The notes beneath the pieces were generated by a model. That model searched no databases. It was given only the letters and a program-made list of their open reading frames with translations, and was not told where the DNA came from. 64,000 bases of DNA, taken from positions 62,001 through 126,000 of the forward strand of contig CAXQGL010000060.1 of assembly GCA_964223495.1 (NCBI GenBank), written 5' to 3'. Both the position numbers and the translations under genes were made by a program. Position 1 is the stretch's first letter. Each line of letters begins with the position of its first letter. Below, piece by piece: positions 42,051-50,901 of the stretch. The DNA is from UBA8752 sp964223495. GTDB taxonomy: Bacteria; Bacteroidota; Bacteroidia; Flavobacteriales_D; Sanyastnellaceae.

Positions 42051-43279
42051 TGCGCAATCCAAGCTGCCGGGTCCAGGGGTGTGCTCCCTTGGGCATCCCA
42101 GATCTCGAAATGGGCCCGATGCCCATTGCCCAAGTCCAATACGGTGCCCAGGACTTCACCGGTGCGCACGTCATCTCCATTGTTCACGCTGGCCTGCGAG
42201 AGGTTGGCGTATACCGTGCGGTGGGAGCCGTGGTCGACCATGACCACCATGCCTCCGCCGGGGATGTTGATGACATTGGATACCCGGCCACTGAAGACCG
42301 CGCGAACGACCGTCCCTGCGGAGGTGGCAATGTCGACCCCCCTGCGTTCAATCTTGATGCCCGGCAATGTGGGGTGGCTGTGGGTACCGAACCGTCCTAC
42401 GATCACCCCCTCTGCCACCGGCCAAGGCAGTTTGCCTTTGTTGGCCTTGAATTCAGCGCCGATGATGCGGCCCTCTGGGGTTGCACCAAATCCGGCTTCT
42501 GCAGTGGAGGCCCGGTTGGCCTCCGCGATGAGGCGGTCGATGGCCTTGCCCAATTCGGCGCGCCGGGACTCCTCCCTCGCCAACTGGTCCTTCAACTGGC
42601 GTTCCTGTGACCGGAGGTCGGACAGGAGCCGTTCCTGCTTGCGGGTACTGGTCCTTGCGGCATCACGCTCGGACCTCAGTTGGCCCTCCACCTCGACGAG
42701 ATCCGCCCGTTCCTGGCGCAAGGCGCCCAGCTCTTCGCGAAGGGTCTCCGTCGTCGCGGTGATGCGCTCCGCCTGGGTCCTGCGGCTTCGGCCGTATTCT
42801 TCGATGAGCAGCAGGCGGCGAAAGGCCTGCGCGGTACTCTCGGCATCCAGAAGCAATCCCCAGATGGCATTCCCTCCCTCCAGCTTCGCGGCCAACCGGA
42901 TCATGTCGGCATACTCCTCCTTCAGCGCATTCAATTGATGATCGGCCTCTTCCACGCGCTGTTTCCGCTCGTCCAGACGGATTTCCGCAGCCCGGCGTTC
43001 CCGCCCCAGGTTGCCCAATAACTGCTGTCTCAGGGCCAATTCCTCCTGCAACAGGGAGAGTTGTTGCGTCGTGCGCTGCTGGTCGTCCCGGGCCTCTGAA
43101 ATCAGGGATTGGGTGGCGGCGATGCGTGCGGATATGGCTTCGCGCTCCGCCTCCAGCTTGGCTTGCTCACCTTGTCCAAACGCGGGCAGCATGCAAGCTG
43201 ACAGCAGCAAACACAGGCAAACCCTGAATTGAAATGGGCTTGTGATGCCGTCAGAATTTCGTCCGCCGCTCAACATCAT
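42047..43279 (-). CDS. EnvC-like murein hydrolase activator with degenerate LytM domain
   Basis: 410 residues from the ATG at 43279 (43276 is equally possible). Signal peptide ending ACMLPAFG, a long coiled coil (about 30-250), then a LytM/M23 domain. The zinc motifs are degenerate: ERRGVDIATSAG lacks the first His of HxxxD, and the end has GHRAHFEIWD. That matches EnvC-type activators, which stimulate amidases but do not cut murein. It overlaps the DUF4292 gene end by about 29 bases, so the start region is shared and coupled. feoB follows directly. It probably acts in cell separation. Confidence 0.86.
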   Translation of the reverse strand: MMLSGGRNSDGITSPFQFRVCLCLLLSACMLPAFGQGEQAKLEAEREAISARIAATQSLISEARDDQQRTTQQLSLLQEELALRQQLLGNLGRERRAAEIRLDERKQRVEEADHQLNALKEEYADMIRLAAKLEGGNAIWGLLLDAESTAQAFRRLLLIEEYGRSRRTQAERITATTETLREELGALRQERADLVEVEGQLRSERDAARTSTRKQERLLSDLRSQERQLKDQLAREESRRAELGKAIDRLIAEANRASTAEAGFGATPEGRIIGAEFKANKGKLPWPVAEGVIVGRFGTHSHPTLPGIKIERRGVDIATSAGTVVRAVFSGRVSNVINIPGGGMVVMVDHGSHRTVYANLSQASVNNGDDVRTGEVLGTVLDLGNGHRAHFEIWDAQGSTPLDPAAWIAQ

Positions 43280-44147
43280 CTGGAATTTCAAACGGCATCT
43301 GATAGGCTTTGTCGTAACGTGCCCGGAGGATTTCGATCACGACCTCATGAATGCCCATGGGAGACGAGACGGCCAACCGGGTCCGGTGGGGGATCCAGCC
43401 GCCGGCTTCCGGTTCGAAACCACCATGGCTGATCTCAACGGACCGCGCATTGTAGAGGTCGTCAAACCGGGTGCGTGTCAGTTGGTATCCGAGTCCGTCA
43501 AACCAGTAGCGTTTCACGAGCAGGTCCTCATCGTCCGATCTGCTGAGCACGCGTTCCTGCACATCATCAGAGGCATCCACCATCAGGCTGTCCTCGGGGT
43601 TGATTTCCTTTTCCTTGACCCCGACCAATCGGCGGACGCGGCGCTTGTACTTGCTGATCAACAGGTGTTCGCGGCCATCGACCTTGGAGATGTACTTGCT
43701 GTCCTCATCGAAGAGGTTGATGGCTTCACCGGTCAGGATGTGCTGGGCCATGTCGAAGGTGAGCTCCGTCCCCAGCAGGCTGTCGAACGCCGCATAGTCC
43801 CCGGTATAACCGAACCTGTTTCCCGGTACTTTGGAGAGGAACCGCACGGAGTCCTCCGTCAGGACGACGCGGGCTGCCTCCACACCCAATGCTGGTGTGA
43901 TGCTCAGCCAGATGGCGGAATCCCTGCGCATCCGGACATTGACCTTGAACGAGTTGGTTTCTCCGTCGAGGTCTGTTTCCACCTGAAGCCGCATGGCGGA
44001 CCAGACCGGTTTGGCGATGGTGGCCTGGTGCTTCCGCAGGATGGTCCCGGCACTTTCCGACCGGATGGGCTTCCCGCGCTCGAGACGGCGCATGTTCGTG
44101 CAACCGGCCAGCAGGATGAGCGGAATGAACAGTGCAGCGATCCTCAT
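43251..44147 (-). CDS. DUF4292 lipoprotein
   Basis: 298 residues from the ATG at 44147, which overlaps the TPR gene's stop as ATGA. A lipobox LILLAGCTN follows a short signal. The DUF4292 body is a LolA/LolB-like antiparallel sheet: RLQVETDLDGETNSFKVNVRMRRDSAIWLSI near the start and RYWFDGLGYQLTRTRFDDL later. The family is restricted to Bacteroidota, of unknown function, and LolB-like outer-membrane lipoprotein handling is a guess. It lies between the TPR lipoprotein and the EnvC-like gene. Confidence 0.85.
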   Translation of the reverse strand: MRIAALFIPLILLAGCTNMRRLERGKPIRSESAGTILRKHQATIAKPVWSAMRLQVETDLDGETNSFKVNVRMRRDSAIWLSITPALGVEAARVVLTEDSVRFLSKVPGNRFGYTGDYAAFDSLLGTELTFDMAQHILTGEAINLFDEDSKYISKVDGREHLLISKYKRRVRRLVGVKEKEINPEDSLMVDASDDVQERVLSRSDDEDLLVKRYWFDGLGYQLTRTRFDDLYNARSVEISHGGFEPEAGGWIPHRTRLAVSSPMGIHEVVIEILRARYDKAYQMPFEIPDDVERRTKF

Positions 44148-45868
44148 TCCTTCCCGAGTTTCTTCAGGATCCGTTCCGACGCCCCCCCTGTATCGAGGGC
44201 CGCCTGCCACTTTATCCTGGCCTCAGCCATCCGCCCCAATGCCTCCAGGATGTCACCGGCGTGTTCGAGCACGGTGGCGGTCGGACGTTCACCCTCATGG
44301 ACCAAGGCCAACTCTATCCAAGTCAGGGCCTCTGCATGCTCACCATTTCGGTGGAGGGCCCACGCATAGGTGTCCTCGAAATTGGCATTCCCGGGGGAGA
44401 GGGCCACCACCCTTGACGCCATTTCCACTGCCCGTTCAGTTTTCGCACCGCGAACGGAGAGGTAATAGGCGTAATTGTTCAGGGCCAGGATGTTCTGGGG
44501 GTTGGCTTCGAGGGCCATCTCGAACCACCCGTCGGATGCATCGTGGTCTCCCCGGTCATGGGTGAGCTGTGCCAACATGGTCAGTACGTCGGAATCGAAG
44601 TCCGGCCGGTCGACGATGAGGTTGCGCGCCACCTTGAGTTGGCGTTCCGCGGCGCGGTCATCGCCGAGTTCCATGTAGGCCATACCCCTGAAATAGGGAA
44701 AGACCGGCAGGTTGGGGAACAGGCCACCTGCGGACTCGGCCAACTGTTCTAGCCGCTCCCATTGGTTGGATGCGATGGCCAGCTGGCAGGCTTCAAGCCA
44801 ACGGTCGGCGGAATTGGCATCGCGGTCCAATGCCTCTTCCAATGCGTCAAGCGCACCTTCTGCATCGCCCTCGATTTCGCGCAGGGCGGCCAGCAGCTCA
44901 TAGGGTCCGGCCTCCGAGGGGTATCCTTCGAGCAGGAGTTCGATCAGCTTCTGCGCCTCAGGCCTGAGGGCCGAATTCGGCATTTCCGCCAATTCCAGAT
45001 AGGTCCATGTGATGTCCAGTTTTTCGGCGAGCGGGACATCTTCCGAGGAAAAGGCTTTGCGCACATGGGAGCGGGCTGCATCCGTCTCGCCTTTCGAAGT
45101 GAGCATGTGGGCCCATTCGAGGTGGAGCCTGCCGTTTCCTGTGCGTTCCAATGCAGTCTGAAGCACGGTTTCGGCTTCCTTGTTTCGTCCCATCGAGGAC
45201 AGGATACGGGCGTGTTGCAAGGGCGCTTCAACGACTTCCGGGAAATCCCGTTCCACATCCGCAAGGTTGCCCAACGCCCCGTCGATGTCACCCGCAGCGA
45301 TGTTCAAGCGGTGGCGTTCGAAGTGCCACTCAGGGTCCGGCCCCCATTCCTTTTCGAGGACGTCCACCACTTCCGCGGCATCCCCGTACCGTCCCTCCGC
45401 GCTCCGAAGGTCCAGCAGCATCATGGCGGCCACATCATCTTCCGGCTTGTTCATCAGCAACCACTCCAAGGCGAGATCCGCCTCGGCATTGCGTCCGAGT
45501 TCGAGGGCGATTTCAGCGAACTCCCTCCTGAACCAAGGGTTTTCGGATTCCAATGCCACGGCGCGGTCAATGGCGACCATGGCCGCATTCCACTGTCCAT
45601 CCATGCGCTCGATCCGGGCCAATTCGAAATGCACCACCGCGGCATCGGGGTCGGCATCGAGGCAGGCGAGGAGGGATTCACGCGCTCCGGACCGGTCCCC
45701 CTTGATCTTGGCCAACTGAGCGTCGTAATAGGCCGAATGGAATTCGGAGTCCACCGCCCCGAGCTCACCGCCAGTGCCTGCCCCCGCCCTGCTCAGCACG
45801 CCACAGCCCCCCAGTACGAGGGAAACCACCGTAAAGCATGCGAGCAACCGGAAGGGGAAACGCGACAT
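44144..45868 (-). CDS. tetratricopeptide-repeat lipoprotein
   Basis: 574 residues. The signal peptide ends in LVLGGCGV, a lipobox. The body is a long series of helix pairs with TPR spacing: DPDAAVVHFELARIERMDGQWNAA, LEWAHMLTSKGETDAA, NPQNILALNNYAYYLSVRG and WIELALVHEGERPTATVLEHAGDILEALG, at least ten units. TPR lipoproteins usually hold complexes together at the outer membrane. It shares one base (TGATG) with the nucleotidyltransferase stop and overlaps DUF4292, so the cluster is tightly coupled. Confidence 0.88.
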   Translation of the reverse strand: MSRFPFRLLACFTVVSLVLGGCGVLSRAGAGTGGELGAVDSEFHSAYYDAQLAKIKGDRSGARESLLACLDADPDAAVVHFELARIERMDGQWNAAMVAIDRAVALESENPWFRREFAEIALELGRNAEADLALEWLLMNKPEDDVAAMMLLDLRSAEGRYGDAAEVVDVLEKEWGPDPEWHFERHRLNIAAGDIDGALGNLADVERDFPEVVEAPLQHARILSSMGRNKEAETVLQTALERTGNGRLHLEWAHMLTSKGETDAARSHVRKAFSSEDVPLAEKLDITWTYLELAEMPNSALRPEAQKLIELLLEGYPSEAGPYELLAALREIEGDAEGALDALEEALDRDANSADRWLEACQLAIASNQWERLEQLAESAGGLFPNLPVFPYFRGMAYMELGDDRAAERQLKVARNLIVDRPDFDSDVLTMLAQLTHDRGDHDASDGWFEMALEANPQNILALNNYAYYLSVRGAKTERAVEMASRVVALSPGNANFEDTYAWALHRNGEHAEALTWIELALVHEGERPTATVLEHAGDILEALGRMAEARIKWQAALDTGGASERILKKLGKE

Positions 45869-46872
45869 CAGCAGGTTGTTTCGGAGTAATCACCCAAGCT
45901 GAGGTCCACCGCATTGCGGACGACCCGGGACTTGTTGCCGATCATGGAACCACTCAGGTGGGCCCCCTTGATGTGGCTGTCCGTCCCCACCAGACAGTCC
46001 GCCAGGATTGCGTCCTCCACGACGGTCCCGGGTCCAATGGTGACGCGGGGCCCGACAACCGAACGCTTGATGACCGCTCCGGGCAGGATCAGACACGGTG
46101 GGATGATGACACTGTCCTCGACGCTGGCATCGGAATCGGTCACCGCAGAGACGCCGAGGAATTCCAGCATGCGGCCATTGGTCTCCACGGTTACGGCGCG
46201 GTTGCCACAGTCCATCCATGCAGTGACTTCGCCCGGCAGGAAACGGGCACCCTGTGAGGTCAACGCCCGCATGGCGTCCGGCAATTGAAATTCGCCCCCC
46301 TTCATCATGTTGCCATCAATCAGGACGTCGATTTCCCGCCGCAGTGCCCCACCATCCTTGAAGTGGTAAATGCCGATCATCGCCAGATCTGAAACGGGTG
46401 TCTCGGGCTTTTCCGCATATTCCCGTATGATGCCCTGGTCATCCAGGACGACCACACCGAATTGTCGCGGGTCCTCGATGCGCTTGACGAAGAGGTGTCC
46501 GTCCGCTCCCGGATCAAGCTTGAAATCCGCCCGGAAGAGGGTATCCGCAAAGGCCACCACGGTTTCTCCTTCCAACCATTCCTTGGCGCACCAGACCGCA
46601 TGTGCGGTGCCGAGCGGCTGATCCTGATGGTGGATGTGGCCTTCCGCCCCAAGCGCGGCCGCCAGGGCCAGCAGGTCGGATTCCACCTGTTCACCGAAAT
46701 CACCAATCACGAAGGCAATGTGGTCGAATGGCTTGGGACTCATCCTTGTGAGGTCCTCCACGAGGTGTTGCACGATGGGTTTGCCCGCAACGTGCACGAG
46801 CGGCTTTGGCACCGTGAGGGTATGTGGACGCAGCCGGCTCCCCCTTCCGGCCATGGGGATGATGAGGTTCAT
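45868..46872 (-). CDS. sugar-phosphate nucleotidyltransferase with beta-helix tail
   Basis: 334 residues from the ATG at 46872. The pyrophosphorylase signature is IIPMAGRGSRLRPHTLTVPKPLVHVAGKPI. The active-site Asp is in VVAFADTLF, followed by the EKPETPVSDLAMIGIY sugar-binding region. The C-terminal third is a left-handed beta-helix with hexad repeats (SVEDSVIIPPCLILPGAVIKRSVVG), which in related enzymes is an acyltransferase or an allosteric part. It activates a sugar phosphate with NTP for envelope glycans; the exact sugar is unknown. It overlaps dut as ATGA. Confidence 0.88.
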   Translation of the reverse strand: MNLIIPMAGRGSRLRPHTLTVPKPLVHVAGKPIVQHLVEDLTRMSPKPFDHIAFVIGDFGEQVESDLLALAAALGAEGHIHHQDQPLGTAHAVWCAKEWLEGETVVAFADTLFRADFKLDPGADGHLFVKRIEDPRQFGVVVLDDQGIIREYAEKPETPVSDLAMIGIYHFKDGGALRREIDVLIDGNMMKGGEFQLPDAMRALTSQGARFLPGEVTAWMDCGNRAVTVETNGRMLEFLGVSAVTDSDASVEDSVIIPPCLILPGAVIKRSVVGPRVTIGPGTVVEDAILADCLVGTDSHIKGAHLSGSMIGNKSRVVRNAVDLSLGDYSETTC

Positions 46873-47330
46873 GTTGTTCCTGTATGTCCGAACCCTCCCG
46901 CTCCCCTTTCGGAAAGGGCGAGTTCGGCGGTGTCTTGGACGGGGACCCACTCCACCCGGGAATATTGGGCCACCACGAGCTGGGCGATGCGTTCACCCGG
47001 TTCGATGGTGAAGGCGGCCTGGCCGTGGTGTATGAGGAGCACCCCGATTTCGCCGCGGTAATCCGCATCGATGGTTCCCGGCGCATTCAGGACGGTGAGG
47101 CCGTGCTTGTATGCGAGCCCACTGCGCGGCCTGACTTGGGCTTCGTAGCCTTCTGGTAGCTCGATGTGAAGGCCTGTCGGGATGAGCCGACGCTCACCGG
47201 GTTCGAGGACCACAGGACCATCCAGCCGGGCCCGCAGGTCGAGGCCGGCGCTCAGGGGCGTGGCGTATTCGGGCAATGCCGTATCTCCAGTGCACACGAC
47301 GCGCACCTTGAGGATGGGGGTCTCGCTCAT
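46869..47330 (-). CDS. dut: dUTP diphosphatase
   Basis: 153 residues, trimeric dUTPase. All five motifs are visible: SAGLDLRA, RPRSGLAYKHGL, the NAPGTIDADYRGEI segment with the catalytic Asp, RIAQLVVAQ, and the C-terminal RGAGGFGHTG arm with one change (His where Ser is usual). It removes dUTP and gives dUMP. The stop and start overlap with neighbours on both sides as ATGA. Confidence 0.96.
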   Translation of the reverse strand: MSETPILKVRVVCTGDTALPEYATPLSAGLDLRARLDGPVVLEPGERRLIPTGLHIELPEGYEAQVRPRSGLAYKHGLTVLNAPGTIDADYRGEIGVLLIHHGQAAFTIEPGERIAQLVVAQYSRVEWVPVQDTAELALSERGAGGFGHTGTT

Positions 47331-48106
47331 TTGCCGGGAAATTCAGGTTTGCGCTTCTCGAGAAAGGCCGTGACCCCTTCCTTGAAGTCTTCATTGGCGA
47401 AGCACCGACCGAACTGGTCGATTTCCACTTCATATCCTTCCGGCGAACCGCTGGCCTGGACTGCCCGGATGGCGGCGGCCAAGGCTTTGGGGCTGTTCGC
47501 TGCAAGTCCTTGCGCCACACGCAAGGCCTCTTCCATGAGGGATTCCCTGGGCACGGAAGCGCTGACCAAACCGCAGCCGAGCGCCTCGGCAGCCTTGACC
47601 ATCCGAGCGGATAGGATCATCTCCATGGCCCGACCATGGCCGATGATGCGCGACAGGCGTTGGGTTCCCCCGTAGCCAGGAATGAGCCCGAGCGTGACCT
47701 CCGGCAAGCCCATTCTGGCATTGTCGGAAGCGATGCGCACGTGGCATGCCAGGGCCAGTTCGAGTCCTCCGCCCAGCGCAAACCCCCCTATGGCCGCGAT
47801 GAACGGTGTGTTGGAAAGGGCTATGGCGTCGAACAGGATGCGTTGGCCATGCTCAGCCAACCGGCGACCGGCGATGGGGTCGAAATCTGCGAATTCCTTG
47901 ATGTCGGCACCGGCGACGAAGGCTTTTTCACCAGCCCCCGTCAGGATGACGCAACGCACCTCATCGCGCTGTTGGAGCTCTTGGACCTTGGAACCTAGCG
48001 CCTCGATCAGGGCCCCATTCAAGGCATTCAGCTGCTGTGGCCGATTGAGGGTCCAACAGGCGACATGCCCATGCATGACTTCAGTGAGAAGTGGGGTTTC
48101 TGACAT
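47327..48106 (-). CDS. enoyl-CoA hydratase/isomerase family protein
   Basis: 259 residues, crotonase fold. Oxyanion-hole segments GADIKEF and GGFALGGGLELALACHVRIA, with the two catalytic Glu in LALACH neighbourhood and LPEVTLGLIPGYGGTQRLSR, fit true enoyl-CoA hydratases (3-hydroxyacyl-CoA dehydratase) better than isomerases. A TAATTTCG box sits 4 bases before its ATG and includes the stop of the ABC ATPase gene, so it may have its own leaderless transcript. The physiological substrate is not clear. Confidence 0.9.
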   Translation of the reverse strand: MSETPLLTEVMHGHVACWTLNRPQQLNALNGALIEALGSKVQELQQRDEVRCVILTGAGEKAFVAGADIKEFADFDPIAGRRLAEHGQRILFDAIALSNTPFIAAIGGFALGGGLELALACHVRIASDNARMGLPEVTLGLIPGYGGTQRLSRIIGHGRAMEMILSARMVKAAEALGCGLVSASVPRESLMEEALRVAQGLAANSPKALAAAIRAVQASGSPEGYEVEIDQFGRCFANEDFKEGVTAFLEKRKPEFPGK

Positions 48107-48110
48107 GGCC

Positions 48111-48118
48111 CGAAATTA
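48111..48118 (-). promoter_or_regulatory. -7 promoter box overlapping the ABC gene stop, before the enoyl-CoA hydratase gene
   Basis: TAATTTCG on the minus strand, 4 bases before the ATG at 48106. Its first three bases are the TAA stop of the ABC ATPase gene. With the normal -7 spacing, transcription would begin at the ATG. Confidence 0.4.
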
Positions 48119-49750
48119 GTCAATCGCACCCCCTCCGGCGGCCTGCAGTCTGCGGGTGATTTCATGGGTTGGCGATGCCCAGATCCTGTCCGAAGCCCCT
48201 GACTCCACAACCCTTCCCTTGTCCATCACCAGGGTCCGGTCACACAGGTAGCGCACCACCCCGAGGTCATGGCTGATGAAGAGCAGGGCAAGCCCCCTTT
48301 CCTCACGCAATTGAACCAGCAGATTGAGGACCTGCGCCTGGACACTGACATCCAGCGCAGCAACCGCTTCGTCACAGATGAGCAGACGGGGTTCGGCTGC
48401 CAGGGCACGGGCGATGACGATGCGCTGCCGTTGTCCCCCGGAAAAGGCATCCGGTTTGCGGTCCAGGGCGTCCTCTTCCAAACCTACGGCGGTCATGAGC
48501 TCCCGGGCCCGCTGATGTGCGGCGGAAGGATCATGTCCCCAGCGGACCAGCACCTCCTTGAGGACGGAGCCGACGCGTCGGGTAGGGTTGAGTGCGGCGC
48601 GCGGGTCCTGGAAGATCAGCCCCACATTCCTGCGGATGTGTTGCACCTGTTCCTTGCTCAGTGATTCCACGGATTGGCCTGCAATACGGATGGTGCCTCG
48701 GTCCAGCCGATGCAACCCCAGGATGGCACGGGCCAAGGTCGTCTTGCCACAGCCGCTTCCCCCGACAATGCCGAGGGTTCCCCCTTCAGGAAGGCGCAGA
48801 TCGACATCCGAAATGGCGGGATCGGTGCTTCCGGGGTAGGTCTTCCATGCTCCAGCCACTTCGAGGATGGCGGGGTTGGCGTCGGGAACCGGTGCTATTT
48901 GGGACGCATTTTCCATTGCTGGAGCGTCGTCTTCCATGAAGTCGGAAAGCACGGGCAACGGCGTAGGCCGGCCCTTGGTTGGAACGCGACATGCAAGCAG
49001 TCCGCAGGTGTAGGGATGTTGTGGTGAATGCAGTACTTCCTCCACCGGCCCTTCCTCCACGATGACCCCATGCCTGAGCACTGCCACGCAGTCTGCCGAA
49101 CGCTCCACGACATCCATGTCATGGGTGACGAGCACGAGAGCCAGGCCACGCCGGCGTTGGATTTCACCGAGGAGGTCTAGCAATTCGGCCCTCAGTGCGC
49201 TGTCCAGGGCCGTGGTGGGCTCGTCGGCCAGAATGATGTCCGGGTCGTTGGCGAGGGCCATGGCGATGAGCACCCTTTGCTTCTGTCCTCCGGACAAGCC
49301 GTGGGGATAGGCCGACCAGGCGCGCCCAGGATCCGGCAATTGGACCTCTTCGAACAGCGACATGACGCGCTTTTTCGCGGAATCGGCAGTGAGGGTGCCA
49401 TGACGTCGGATGACCTCGGCAATCTGCTGACCACACCTCATGGTGGGGTCAAGGCTGGTCATCGGCTCCTGGAAGACCATGGTCACACGCCGTCCCCTTG
49501 GAATCGGCACGGTCCTCCCACCCTCCGCATCGACCCAGTGGCCATCAGGTCCGGCAATCGTCCCAGAGGTGACCCTGCCGCCCTTCGGCAACATGCCGAG
49601 GGCGGCCATGCAGCACATGGTCTTGCCCGAACCGCTCTCACCGACCAGGGCCAAGGTTTGTCCACGGCTCACGCTGAGGTTGATGTCGCGAAGGATGGTC
49701 CGGTCCCCGAAGGAGACCGAAACGCCCGACCAAGTCAGGGCGGCCGTCAT
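48116..49750 (-). CDS. peptide-type ABC transporter, two fused ATP-binding domains
   Basis: 544 residues from the ATG at 49750. Two nucleotide-binding domains in tandem: first Walker A GESGSGKT, LSGGQKQR, IILADEPTTALD; second GGSGCGKTT, FSGGQRQR, LLICDEAVAALD. The arrangement resembles DppD-DppF or GsiA fusions of oligopeptide importers. No permease or binding protein is nearby, so partners must be elsewhere. It starts 4 bases after the hppD stop. In the second domain DEAV replaces the usual DEPV, which is probably tolerable. Confidence 0.92.
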   Translation of the reverse strand: MTAALTWSGVSVSFGDRTILRDINLSVSRGQTLALVGESGSGKTMCCMAALGMLPKGGRVTSGTIAGPDGHWVDAEGGRTVPIPRGRRVTMVFQEPMTSLDPTMRCGQQIAEVIRRHGTLTADSAKKRVMSLFEEVQLPDPGRAWSAYPHGLSGGQKQRVLIAMALANDPDIILADEPTTALDSALRAELLDLLGEIQRRRGLALVLVTHDMDVVERSADCVAVLRHGVIVEEGPVEEVLHSPQHPYTCGLLACRVPTKGRPTPLPVLSDFMEDDAPAMENASQIAPVPDANPAILEVAGAWKTYPGSTDPAISDVDLRLPEGGTLGIVGGSGCGKTTLARAILGLHRLDRGTIRIAGQSVESLSKEQVQHIRRNVGLIFQDPRAALNPTRRVGSVLKEVLVRWGHDPSAAHQRARELMTAVGLEEDALDRKPDAFSGGQRQRIVIARALAAEPRLLICDEAVAALDVSVQAQVLNLLVQLREERGLALLFISHDLGVVRYLCDRTLVMDKGRVVESGASDRIWASPTHEITRRLQAAGGGAID

Positions 49751-49754
49751 GGAA

Positions 49755-50894
49755 TCAGAGGGTGCCACGTAGGGCCTGCTCGCGTTCGATGGCCTCGAAG
49801 AGCGCCTTGAAGTTGCCCTTGCCGAAGCTTTGGGCCCCTTTTCGCTGGATGATCTCGAAGAACATCGTCGGCCGGTCCACCACGGGCTTCGTGAAGATTT
49901 GCAACAGGTAACCCTCGTCATCGCGGTCGATCAGGATGCCAAGGTCACGCAGTGGTTCCAGGTCCTCGTCAATCTCGCCCACCCGGTCAAGCACGGTGTC
50001 GTAGTAGGTGCCCGGTACCTGCAGGAATTCGATGCCTCGGGCCTGAAGCTCGGTCACGGTCTCTATGATGTTGTCCGTGGCCACTGCGATGTGTTGGACG
50101 CCAGCGCCTTGGTAGAAGTCGATATACTCTTCGATCTGTGACTTCTTGCGGCCCTCGGCTGGCTCGTTGATCGGGAACTTGATGCGCCCGTTGCCGTTGC
50201 TCATCACCTTGGACATCAGGGCGGTGTATTCGGTGGAGATGTCCTTGTCATCGAAGGAGATCAACTGGGCGAAGCCCATGACCTTGGCGTAGAACTCGCA
50301 CCAGGTGTTCATCTCGCCCCAGCCGACGTTGCCCACCATGTGGTCGATGTACTTCAGTCCTACGGAAGCAGCCCCACCGGTCGGGTTCCATGCCTGGTAG
50401 CCCGGGAGGAACACGCCGTTGTAGGCCTTGCGCTCCACGAACACGTGGATGGTGTCGCCATAAGTCTCGATTCCGCTCAGGACCACTTTGCCGTCACCGT
50501 CCTCCCGCGTTTCGGGCGCGAAGGCACTGACCGCACCGCGCGACGTGGTCTCCTTCCAGCTCTTCTCGGCATCATCCACCCACAATGCAACCGCCTTCAC
50601 GCCGTCTCCATGCCGGTTGAGGTGGTCGTTCAGCGGCCCGTCCGCCACCAGCGGTGTGGTCAGGACGAGCGTGATCTTGTCCTGGCGTAGCACATAGCTC
50701 ACACTGTCGGCGCTGCCGGTCTCCAGCCCCTTGTAGGCCAAGGGTTGGTAGCCCCAGGCGTTCATGTAGTAGTACGCGCTCTGCTTGGCGTTGCCCACGA
50801 TGAGCTCGACGTGGTCCGTGCCAAGCAGGGGCAGGAAGTCATCGGCCTCGGGGACTACGATGGCGGGTTGTGGCGTAGTTTGATCCATGGTCAT
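49755..50894 (-). CDS. hppD: 4-hydroxyphenylpyruvate dioxygenase
   Basis: 379 residues from the ATG at 50894 (50888 is a close alternative; a further upstream start would overlap hmgA). Two vicinal-oxygen-chelate domains; iron ligands His in KYIDHMVGNV, His in GVQHIAVATDNI and Glu in MFFEIIQRKG are intact. It converts 4-hydroxyphenylpyruvate to homogentisate in tyrosine breakdown. hmgA, the next enzyme, lies 7 bases upstream in the same operon; fumarylacetoacetase and maleylacetoacetate isomerase are not in the window. Confidence 0.95.
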   Translation of the reverse strand: MTMDQTTPQPAIVVPEADDFLPLLGTDHVELIVGNAKQSAYYYMNAWGYQPLAYKGLETGSADSVSYVLRQDKITLVLTTPLVADGPLNDHLNRHGDGVKAVALWVDDAEKSWKETTSRGAVSAFAPETREDGDGKVVLSGIETYGDTIHVFVERKAYNGVFLPGYQAWNPTGGAASVGLKYIDHMVGNVGWGEMNTWCEFYAKVMGFAQLISFDDKDISTEYTALMSKVMSNGNGRIKFPINEPAEGRKKSQIEEYIDFYQGAGVQHIAVATDNIIETVTELQARGIEFLQVPGTYYDTVLDRVGEIDEDLEPLRDLGILIDRDDEGYLLQIFTKPVVDRPTMFFEIIQRKGAQSFGKGNFKALFEAIEREQALRGTL

Positions 50895-50901
50895 TGCAGG
50901 G

